Shown here: positions 18,612 through 27,000 of the stretch, piece after piece
Numbering within the stretch: position 1 is the first letter of the stretch
Layout of the letters: every line of letters starts with the position of its first letter
DNA from: an uncultured bacterium
GTDB taxonomy: Bacteria > Verrucomicrobiota > Verrucomicrobiia > Verrucomicrobiales > V1-33
Direction: 5' to 3'
Assembly: GCA_903936775.1 (NCBI GenBank)
Contig: CAIZWU010000261.1
Span: 1-52,390 of the forward strand
Length of the DNA stretch: 52,390 nt
The notes under the pieces: generated by a model
Seen by the model: the letters and a program-made list of their open reading frames with translations, nothing else
Told to the model about the DNA's origin: nothing
Databases searched by the model: none
Translations under genes and position numbers: made by a program

Positions 18612-19625
18612 CTATTCCTTCACCGCCGCCCCGGGACGGTAAATGTCAGGGGTGCTGGCGTTCCGGTGGTGTTCGTAGGCTTCGATGATCTGGCGGACCA
18701 CCCGGTGCCGCACCACATCGCGGCTTTCGAATTTGATGATGCCGATGAGGTCCACCCCTGCGAGGACTTTCAAGGCTTCCCGCAGGCCGCTCAGACGGGC
18801 GTCCTTGAGGTCGATCTGGCTGGGGTCGCCGGTGATGATGGCGCGGGAGTTTTCGCCCAGCCGCGTCAGGAACATGAACATCTGCGCCTGGGTGGTGTTC
18901 TGGGCTTCGTCGAGAATGATGAAGCTTTTGCTCAGCGTACGGCCGCGCATGAAGGCCAACGGGGCGATCTCGATCTGGCCGCGTTCGATCAGTTTCGCGA
19001 CTTCATCGGCTTCCAGCATGTCGTGCAGGGCATCGTAAAGCGGGCGCAGGTAGGGTAGGATTTTATCGTTCATGTCCCCGGGGAGGAATCCGAGCGCTTC
19101 GCCGGCTTCGACCGCGGGGCGGGTCAGGACAATGCGCTGCACCTGGCCGGATTTCAGGGCATCGACCGCGGCGGCCATGGCAAGGTAGGTTTTTCCGGTG
19201 CCGGCAGGACCGATGCCGAAGGTGACATCGTGGCTGCGGATGGCCTGCAGATAGGCCAGTTGGGTGCGGGTGCGGGCAAGGATCGGTGGCTTGCGCGGGC
19301 TGCCGCTGAGCCGGATCGACGTCAGGTTTTCGAGGGAATCGGCCTGGGGTCCGGCGGTGCGGGCGTTTTGCTTTTCGGTATCGAGGGCAAAATGGAAAAA
19401 GTGTGCGTTGATCTCCGCGCCTCCGCGATGGGCTTTTTCCAGCTGGGCAAAGACTTTTTGGCCAGTGACGAGATTCTCCTCTTCGCCTTCCAGCTTCACC
19501 CAGGCATCGCGCAGCGTGACCTTGAGGCCGAGCACGCTGGCGAGGGTTTTCAGCAGGTTCTCATCATGGGCGATGAGGCTTTGCAGGAAGTGGGGGGTTT
19601 CGTAATCCAGCGTGAGGGTAGCCAT
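18612..19625 (-). CDS. PhoH-family ATPase
   Basis: 337 residues. Domain order: an N-terminal region of about 120 residues with a KH-like feel (LGLKVTLRDAWVKLEGEEE), then the PhoH P-loop ATPase with Walker A GIGPAGTGKTYLAMAAAV (about 138-155), the TRPAVEAGEALGFLPGD block, and Walker B FIILDEAQN followed by TQAQMFMFLTRLG. This matches the YbeZ/PhoH-like type, which is cytoplasmic and connected in other bacteria to RNA metabolism and ribosome maturation with YbeY; no ybeY lies next to it here. The start at 19625 follows a gap of 111 bases from the cysS stop. Function beyond nucleotide hydrolysis is inferred. Confidence 0.93.
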   Translation of the reverse strand: MATLTLDYETPHFLQSLIAHDENLLKTLASVLGLKVTLRDAWVKLEGEEENLVTGQKVFAQLEKAHRGGAEINAHFFHFALDTEKQNARTAGPQADSLENLTSIRLSGSPRKPPILARTRTQLAYLQAIRSHDVTFGIGPAGTGKTYLAMAAAVDALKSGQVQRIVLTRPAVEAGEALGFLPGDMNDKILPYLRPLYDALHDMLEADEVAKLIERGQIEIAPLAFMRGRTLSKSFIILDEAQNTTQAQMFMFLTRLGENSRAIITGDPSQIDLKDARLSGLREALKVLAGVDLIGIIKFESRDVVRHRVVRQIIEAYEHHRNASTPDIYRPGAAVKE

Positions 19626-19736
19626 GGGTCAGGAGCAGGGCACTATGCATGGCATGAATTTCGTCGGAGGGATACGGGTAAAACCAGGCATCGCCAGCGG
19701 GAGGCCACCGTCTGTTTCCGGGAATCCTACGGCAGA

Positions 19737-21146
19737 TTATTTGCGGGTAAGCGTGTAATCTTCGCGGCCATCCTTCATCGTCCACCCTAGCGTATCCAAT
19801 TCGCCGCGGAGGCGGTCGGACTCCGCCCAATCCTTGGCATTACGGGCGGCCCAGCGGGCTTCTGCCACGGTGCGGACTTCGGCGGGCACCTCATCGGCTT
19901 TTTCCTGCGGGAGGACGATGCCGAAGGCCGCCAGGATCAGATGCAGGCCGCGCCAGGCGGCGAGGGCTTCGGCGGGAGTCAGGGCATCGGGCTTGAGGGC
20001 TTTCAGCGCGGTGAAAACGTGGCCGAGTGTTTCGGCGGTGTTCAGGTCGTGATTCAGCGCTGTCCACGCGGGGGCAAAGGGCCCGGGGTCCTGACCGATC
20101 AGGGATTCGTAGGATGGGGCGGCATCCTGGCCAGCGCGGGCTGCCAGAGCCCGCTCGGCACGGGCGATTTTGGCGAGGGCCTGGCGGGCTCCGTCGAGGG
20201 AGTCGAAGGTGAAATTCAACTGCGCCCGGTAGTGCGCGGCGGTGAGGACGTAGCGGACTTCCTCCGGAGTGTAGCCTTTGGCGGCGAGGTCGGCGAGGGT
20301 GTAAAGATTCCCCAGGCTCTTGCTCATTTTTTTCCCGTCCACCAGCAGGTGGGTGATGTGGAACCAATGCGCCGCAAATCCATGATGGCCACTGTCGGCG
20401 CAGCACTCGCTCTGGGCGATCTCGTTTTCGTGGTGCGGGAACACCAGGTCCACCCCGCCGGAATGCAGATCAAAGGTGTCGCCGAGATATTCGCGGATCA
20501 TGGCCGAGCACTCCAGATGCCAGCCGGGACGGCCTTCGCCCCAGGGTGCCGGCCAGAAGTTAGGGCCGTCCTCCGGTTTGCGCGCTTTCCAGAGCGCGAA
20601 GTCCCCCAGGGTGTCCTTTTCGTATTCGTCATCGGAGACCGACGCTCCTTGTTTCAGTTCCCGTTCCTTCACCCGGGAGAGCCGTCCGTAATCCGGGAAC
20701 GAGGTGATCTTGAAATAAACCGACCCGTCCGGCGCGGCGTAGGCATGGCCTTTTGCGATCAATTCCTCGATCATGCGCACCTGATGGGGAATGTGCTCCA
20801 CCGCGCTGGGTTCGATGTGCGGTGGCAGGCAGTGCAGCGCGGCGCAGTCGGCATGGAAAAGCAGGGTCCAGTGCCGGGTGAAATCCGTCAGAGTCTGTCC
20901 CTGTTCCTGCGAGACGCGGATCGTCTTGTCGTCCAGATCGGTCAGATTCCGCACATGTTTGGTCGGCGTGCCCCCCAGCTCCAGCACCCGACGGAAAAGG
21001 TCCTGCAGCACAAACGTCCGGAAATTCCCAATATGCGCCGGCCCGTAAACTGTCGGCCCGCAGGCGTAAAAACGGTAGGTCGAGCCATCAAGGGGCGTCA
21101 GCTCCCGCTGCGCGCGGGACATGGTGTCGAAGAGGGTCAGAGGCAT
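19737..21146 (-). CDS. cysS: Cysteinyl-tRNA synthetase
   Basis: 469 residues, normal length. It charges tRNA-Cys with cysteine in the cytoplasm. The first zinc ligand Cys29 is in [10 protein letters not shown]. The HIGH-class signature is HIGN at 38-41. Later zinc-site residues lie in HLECSAM and [12 protein letters not shown], and the KMSKS loop is intact at 273-277 (KKMSKSLGN). The C-terminal DALR-like helical part is present. The ATG is preceded by a pyrimidine-rich stretch and not by a Shine-Dalgarno sequence, as for most genes in the window. Confidence 0.97.
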   Translation of the reverse strand: MPLTLFDTMSRAQRELTPLDGSTYRFYACGPTVYGPAHIGNFRTFVLQDLFRRVLELGGTPTKHVRNLTDLDDKTIRVSQEQGQTLTDFTRHWTLLFHADCAALHCLPPHIEPSAVEHIPHQVRMIEELIAKGHAYAAPDGSVYFKITSFPDYGRLSRVKERELKQGASVSDDEYEKDTLGDFALWKARKPEDGPNFWPAPWGEGRPGWHLECSAMIREYLGDTFDLHSGGVDLVFPHHENEIAQSECCADSGHHGFAAHWFHITHLLVDGKKMSKSLGNLYTLADLAAKGYTPEEVRYVLTAAHYRAQLNFTFDSLDGARQALAKIARAERALAARAGQDAAPSYESLIGQDPGPFAPAWTALNHDLNTAETLGHVFTALKALKPDALTPAEALAAWRGLHLILAAFGIVLPQEKADEVPAEVRTVAEARWAARNAKDWAESDRLRGELDTLGWTMKDGREDYTLTRK

Positions 21147-21555
21147 GAGGAGAGGTTGAACAGAAAAGGATCAGGAACGAGAGCGGGAAAACCACCGCAG
21201 AGCAAGTGGCCTCTCCATCGGAGCGCTGCCTTGTCGTCCGCCCCGGAGCACCGGCATCGCGGAGTTTCCCTTGTGGTGGAAGCCCGGTGACAACGGCTCC
21301 CGCCGCGCCAAGGTTGCCGGGGCCGGCGGTCAATCCGCGCTCCGTTCCTTCTTCTCATCAAACTTTGCGAAATCACCCAAAGCCAGAAGCAGGGCTCAGG
21401 AGGGGGGCTGTATTTGCAGTGCTATCAATTCCCGGCTTTAATGGATACTTTTCAAAAAAGATCTGGTGTTGGGGCACGGTTTCTGAAATTTTTTCCTGTC
21501 GGCGCGCCTTGGCGGGCACCTTGCCGGATTTAGTTATGACTGGAATTCAGGACCT
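21147..21555. other. Divergent intergenic region between cysS and a secreted-protein gene
   Basis: 409 bases without a credible gene. It must contain the cysS promoter (minus) and the promoter of the gene at 21556 (plus), for which a sigma-54-like site is listed separately. A GC-rich, self-complementary part lies at about 21235-21335; it was compared with known riboswitch boxes without a convincing match. The last 150 bases before 21556 are clearly more A+T-rich than the flanks. Confidence 0.4.
21509..21525 (+). promoter_or_regulatory. Possible sigma-54 promoter upstream of the three-repeat secreted protein
   Basis: TTGGCGGG, four bases, TTGCC. The GG (21511-21512), ten bases, GC (21523-21524) spacing is exact and TTGC is perfect, but the -24 element has two changes from TGGCACG. 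The GC pair is 31 bases before the ATG, so a start site about 12 bases on would leave a short leader that holds an AGGA at about 21548, one of the very few Shine-Dalgarno-like sequences in the window. Confidence 0.45.
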
Positions 21556-23934
21556 ATGAAACACAAACTTTTCTCTACTTTTTTCATGGTGCTGGCAGGA
21601 CTCCTGTCCGCAGGGAGCCCGCTCCTGGCGCAGACGACGCACACGGCCTATGTCATCCCGTCCGGAACGGCGGGGAATCAGGCGTTTGCGGGGGCGCTCG
21701 GCATGGACTTTGATGTCGCCAATACCGTCAAGGTCACGCAGTTGGGGTGCTTTGATGATAACTCCGACGGCATCCAGGTGCCCATCTCGGTGCGGCTCTA
21801 CAATCGCGATACCCAGGAAGTGCTGGCTTCGCTGGACTTTGCGCCGGGAGACGATGGCACTCTGGCGGGCGGCAGCCGTTTCAAGGCACTCGCGGTGGCT
21901 CTGAACCTGCCTACGGGATTCCACGGCACCATCGTGGCGGAGGGTTACGATGGGACCGAGCGGGTGGGAAACCGTCAGCCTGCCCCATGGACCACGGATA
22001 ACGGGAACGGATCGATCAGCTTCGTGGGGACGGCGAGATACAATTTCCCCATCGTAGCGGGGGCTTTTCCTGACAGTCCGGACGGAGGGCCGGCGAGCCG
22101 TTATGCGGCGGGAACCTTCGAGTTCGTGACGACTCCACCGGAGAAGCCGGGTGCGGCGGTGCCTGCGGCGGTGCCGGCAAAGGCCCGGGTGGATCTTTCC
22201 TGGACTGCGGTCACGCAGCCCTTGCCTGCGGCGACCTACCGCATTCTCCGCAGCAATGCGCCGGATGGCGTTTTCACCCAGATCGCGGAAATCCCGGGGC
22301 TGAGTTACGCGGATACCAGCGTTATCAATGGAGTGCTTTACTATTACCGGATCGTGGGGATCGGGGCGGGTGGCCAGGTCGGGCTGGATTCCGTAGTGGT
22401 CGGTGCCAGACCGTATGATCTCGGGGCGGACCGGCTCATTGCCTACGACACGCCCTGGGGGATTGCGGGGAACCAGAACTTCAACGGCTCGGTGGGCATG
22501 GATTTCGATGTGGCGAATCCGGTGATCATCCGTCAGCTCGGTTGTTTCGATGATAACTCGGATGGCCTTTTTACGACGATCTCGGTCCGGGTTTATAACC
22601 GGGACACCCAGGAGGTGATGGCAGAGCTGGTCTTTGATCCGGATGATTCCGGCACGGTGGAGCGGGAAGATGGTGAACCTATCGGCGGCATGCGCTTCAA
22701 GCCGCTGGTTGCTCCGCTGGAACTCCCTCTGGGATTTCACGGAGTGATCGTGGCAGAGGGTTACAATGACATGGAGCGGCTCAGGAATTCCTTTGGTCAG
22801 CCCTCGAATATTGTCTGGAGCACCCGCAGTGGAGCTGGTTCGCTGGTTTTCACCGGGGCCTCGCGTTACAATTTTCCGATCGTTGCCGGGGCGTTCCCCG
22901 CGAGTCCGGATACCCTGCCGGCACAGTTTGCGGCGGGTACTTTCATTTTCGAGACCACGCCCCCAGTGGTGCCCGGCCCCCCGCTGGTGTCATCCCTGAG
23001 TGAAAACCACGCGGTCAGGTTGACGTGGAATCCGGTGACGCTGCCCCTGCCCGCCGTATCCTATCGTATTCTCCGGGCGGATACGGTGGGCGGTCCATTC
23101 GCGCTGGCAGGAGAAACCTCCAGCACTTCCTATCTGGATACGGGGCTGGCGAATGGCGTGGAGCAGTTCTATGTGGTGCGTGCGGTGGGCGCTGGCGGAC
23201 AGGTCAGCGTGGATTCAGTCGTCGCCTACGGCACTCCGGCCGCGCGCCAAGGGGGGGTGGCCTATGTGGTTCCTGTGGGCACTTCCGGGAATCAGGCTTT
23301 CGGAGGGTCGCTGGGGATGGAGTTCGACGTGGATCGCCCGGTGATGGTGACCCGCCTGGGAGCGTTCGATAGCGAAGGGGACGGCATCCAGCAGCCGATT
23401 TCCGTGCGGCTCTATAACCGGGCCACGGCCGGACTGGTCGCCAGTCTGCTCTTTGAACCCGGGAATGATGGCGAGCTGGTGGGAGGCAGCCGCTTCCTCC
23501 CGCTCATCCCGCCGCTGGCGCTGCCCGCGGGTTTTCAGGGCATGATCGTGGCCAGCGGTTATGGGCCCTTGGAGCGGAATGGCAATTTATTCTCCAATCT
23601 GGGGCTCACCACGTTTTCGGGGGCGTGTCTGCGCTTTGTGGGGATGGGCAATTATTCGGAGGACCCTGGCGTGATGGCAAACAATCCGGATGGTGGGCCG
23701 GCGAATCGTTATGCGGCCGGCACCTTTGCTTTCGAGCCGGATCTGCCGCCCACCGGTCTGAGCATTCTTTTGAATGGCGCCGGAACCGTGCGGGTGAACT
23801 GGACCGACGCCAGCGGCGTTCTGGAGCGCACCACGGATCTGGAGCTGGGACCCTGGGAGATGGTGCCGGGTGCCACCACGGGTTTGCTCCTCCCGGCGAA
23901 TCAGTCGAAGGAGTTCTTCCGTCTCACCCGCTGA
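21556..23934 (+). CDS. Secreted protein with three copies of an unrecognised domain alternating with fibronectin type III domains
   Basis: 792 residues, with a signal peptide at 1-26 (hydrophobic core, cleavage near LLAQTT). Three homologous units of about 160 residues lie at roughly 31-190, 292-463 and 565-733. Each has GNQxFxGxxGMxFDV near its start, LGxFDxxxDG, ISVRxYNR, a GGxRFxPL-like strand, and PDxxPAxxxAAGTFxFE at its end. Between them are two fibronectin-III-like domains (about 197-288 and 468-560; VDLSWTAVT..., YRILRSN, YYYRIVGIGAGGQV). A shorter beta segment ends in EFFRLTR, a C-terminal style common in secreted verrucomicrobial proteins. There is no PEP-CTERM or LPxTG anchor. The next gene carries a fourth copy of the domain. 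It is probably extracellular and adhesive or carbohydrate-binding; function unknown. Confidence 0.85.
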   Translation: MKHKLFSTFFMVLAGLLSAGSPLLAQTTHTAYVIPSGTAGNQAFAGALGMDFDVANTVKVTQLGCFDDNSDGIQVPISVRLYNRDTQEVLASLDFAPGDDGTLAGGSRFKALAVALNLPTGFHGTIVAEGYDGTERVGNRQPAPWTTDNGNGSISFVGTARYNFPIVAGAFPDSPDGGPASRYAAGTFEFVTTPPEKPGAAVPAAVPAKARVDLSWTAVTQPLPAATYRILRSNAPDGVFTQIAEIPGLSYADTSVINGVLYYYRIVGIGAGGQVGLDSVVVGARPYDLGADRLIAYDTPWGIAGNQNFNGSVGMDFDVANPVIIRQLGCFDDNSDGLFTTISVRVYNRDTQEVMAELVFDPDDSGTVEREDGEPIGGMRFKPLVAPLELPLGFHGVIVAEGYNDMERLRNSFGQPSNIVWSTRSGAGSLVFTGASRYNFPIVAGAFPASPDTLPAQFAAGTFIFETTPPVVPGPPLVSSLSENHAVRLTWNPVTLPLPAVSYRILRADTVGGPFALAGETSSTSYLDTGLANGVEQFYVVRAVGAGGQVSVDSVVAYGTPAARQGGVAYVVPVGTSGNQAFGGSLGMEFDVDRPVMVTRLGAFDSEGDGIQQPISVRLYNRATAGLVASLLFEPGNDGELVGGSRFLPLIPPLALPAGFQGMIVASGYGPLERNGNLFSNLGLTTFSGACLRFVGMGNYSEDPGVMANNPDGGPANRYAAGTFAFEPDLPPTGLSILLNGAGTVRVNWTDASGVLERTTDLELGPWEMVPGATTGLLLPANQSKEFFRLTR

Positions 23935-23956
23935 GATGGCCTCATCCTGAGGCTCT

Positions 23957-23995
23957 CCCCGCCGTTCCGGGCCGGACGGCGGGGATTTTTATTTT
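23957..23995 (+). terminator. Rho-independent terminator
   Basis: A 9-bp perfect stem (CCCCGCCGT 23957-23965 with ACGGCGGGG 23976-23984) encloses a 10-base loop and is followed by ATTTTTATTTT. It lies 23 bases after the stop at 23934. Only about 20 bases separate its T-tract from the next ATG (24016), leaving no room for a separate promoter in between. Confidence 0.9.
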
Positions 23996-24015
23996 AGCTC
24001 TTCCCTCTCTCCGTT

Positions 24016-27000
24016 ATGCGTCTGCTTCATCTCCTCCACGCGGCCGGCCTTTTCCTCGCTTTTCCACTGCACGCCGGGGTCCTGATCAACGAGATCATGT
24101 ATCATCCGGTGGAACGCCCGGCGTTTGATGCCGCCGGTGATCCCGTGCTCGATCTCACGGAGGATGTGCATGAGTTCATCGAGTTGAAGAACACAGGCAG
24201 CACTGCCGTGAGTCTGGCGGGCTGGCGGCTGCGCGGGGCGGCGGACTACGACTTTCCCGCTGGAGCCAGCATCCCGGCGCAGGGCTTTGCCGTGGTGGCG
24301 AAATTCCCGGCGCGGCTGGAGTCCATCGCGGCCTACGCTTTGCCTGCAGGCAGCGTCTTCGGCCCGTGGAGCGGTGGACTGCAGAACTCCGGCGACACCA
24401 TCCGCCTGGAAACGGTCTCCGGTGCGGTGGCGGATGCCGTCTCCTATTCCAGCAGCATGCCGTGGGCCATCGGCGCGAACGCTTTCGGGGCGGAAGACGA
24501 CTGGACCAGCATCAACGAAACGCTGCATCAATACCGGGGGCGTTCGCTGGAGCGGGTGTCCATGTCCTGGCCAGCGAACGACCCGGCGAACTGGCTGGCC
24601 TCCCCGCTTGTGGCCGGGCCTTCTCCGGGCCGGGCAAATGCGGTGGCGCTTGCTGTGCCCCTGCCGGTGGTCACTGCGGTGCGTGCCGTGCAGGACTCCA
24701 CCGGATCGATCATGATCCGGGCGACGCAGCCCGTGCGGGTGGACGCGCAGTTTTCTTCCGCAGGAGCGGGCGTGAGCAATGTGCAGGTGGAGTATTTCCG
24801 CGATGACATCAATTCCAGCTCGGAGGCAAAGACCACGCTGAGCATGACCGCGGTGGCAGGTCAGCCCGGACTGTGGCGCGCCACCGTCCCGGGACAGACG
24901 GACCGCAGCATCGTGCGCTACCGCATTCTCACGGACCGTGGCGCAGGCGTGCAGAGGGTTTCCCCGCGCGCGGACGACCCGCAGGCCTGGCACGCGTGGT
25001 TCGTCAGCCCGGTGCGCAGCAGCACCCGGCCCAGCTACGAGATCTTCATTTCAGCCGCGTCGCTGAGTACGCTGTCCTCGAATATCTCGCAGAGTCCGCG
25101 GCGCATCGTGAATCCGGATCCACCAGGCCTGGTCCGGGCCTCATGGTCAGCGACCCAGCCGGCGGTGGTGGTCCGGGATGGCGTGGTGTTTGACGTCCGC
25201 ATGCGTTATCATGGGAGCCGCTATCGCCGGGATGCCTCACGCAATTCGTTCAAGCTCCAGTTTCCCCGCTACGCGAGGCTGGATGATTTGGAAGGCCTCT
25301 ATCTGAAGGACAAAGGCGAGGAGCACCGCGTGGCTGGCCAGATCTACCGGGCGGCTGGGCTTCCTGCCTTCACCGCCCGGTATGCAGATGTCTATCTGAA
25401 CTCCAGTGTCGGGTTTCAGCGCCTCGAGGTGCCGGAAATGGACGACCGCTCCTTCGGAAAATTTGCGGATTTCACGGCGAAGAAATACCCGGGTACGGCG
25501 AAGGAAAAGACCGGCGAATTCTACAAGTCCACCGGCGTGGTGCCGTTCGAGACCGCGGCGGGCATCGGGGCCACCACCGTCTACACCTCCAGCGGTGAGG
25601 GACCCTATTATATCGGAAATGGCGCGCCCATTCCCGCGAAGGCCGGATGGACCACGCGCCGCCGTTACGAATACACCTATGGCCCGCAGATGCATCAGTG
25701 GATCGGCGGGCGCGACACCGAAGCCATGATCACCGGGCTGTGGGCGGCGCGCGGGGATCTCCCCACCGCGCCGAATCCCGATCTTCCGGCGCTGCGTGCC
25801 TGGCTGGCTGAAAACTTCGATGTGCAGGCCACCCTGACCTACATTGCCATCCGGAACTGGTGCGCCCCCATCGACGATGTCACGCACAATCACTACCTCT
25901 GGCGGCGTGCCAATGGCCGCTGGGCCATGCTCCCATGGGACCTCGACGGCGAGATGTCCGATACCGGGAAGAGCATCTACTGGGACGAATATTCGGTGCC
26001 TCAGCCGGACACGCTGCGTGGACCGCATTGGCTGAAGGACTCCTTTCTCAAAGCATACCGCACGGAATACAAGCAGCGCCTCTGGCTGCTGAACAACACG
26101 GTGATGAACGCGGCAAATTTCGCCGCCTCGGGCTACGGCGGGCTCCAGTCGTTCGCCACCGCGCGGCAGGCGAATGTGAACTCGCAACTCGGGCTAGGCA
26201 CGTTCCACCGCCCGGGCCCTCCGGTAGCGCAGGCTCCCGCATCGCTGGCCTCCATCCTGCCGGGCGCGGTGCTGCAGACTTCCGCCTACGCGCACTCCGC
26301 GCCTGCTCCCGCCCCGGCCCATACCAGCACCACATGGATGATCCGTGCCTCCGGCAGTACGTGGGATGCTCCGGTGCTGCGTCTCACCACTTCCGCTTTC
26401 CTCACAAGTTTTCCGGTGCCGTTCGATGAGCTGGGCTTCGGCGCCACCTACTTCTGGAAATGCTATTACACGGATGCCGACGGCCATCCCTCGTTCGAGA
26501 GCGCTGAGCGGTCCTTCGTCTTCGGCACGGCCGCGGGCACTTCGCCGGAGGTCAGGCTGAATGAGATCCTGGCCCGGGGAGTGACGGCGGATTTCATCGA
26601 GATCCACAATGCCGGCACCACCCCTGCGGAACTCAGCGGCATGGGCCTGACGGATGATCCTGCGGCGGGCGCGAAGTATCATTTTCCTGCGGGTACCTCG
26701 CTGGCTCCCGGGGCCTATCGGGTGGTGGCACTGGATGCCGCCGCCCCCTTCCGGCTGGATGGCGATGGTCAGACGGTGCTGCTGCTGGCTGCGGATGGCT
26801 CGCTGGCAGACGCGGTCAGCTTCGGCCCGCAGGCCGCCGACCGCTCGCTGGGGCGCACGGCCGCGGGCTGGGGACTCGGCGGCCCGACTCCCGGCGCGGC
26901 GAATGTGCCGGAATCCACGGGACCCGCCAGTGCCCTGCGGATCAATGAATGGATGGCCACCGATCCGGATGGACCGGACTGGCTGGAACTGGTGAATCCC

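Noticed and set aside
21255..21330. Cobalamin-riboswitch-like string near a GGTGACAAC and CCCGCC
   Set aside because: The conserved B12 box is not complete, the helices could not be drawn, and neither neighbour has a cobalamin role.
23750..23934. PEP-CTERM or sortase signal at the end of the three-repeat protein
   Set aside because: No PEP motif, no C-terminal transmembrane helix or basic cluster; it ends in EFFRLTR.
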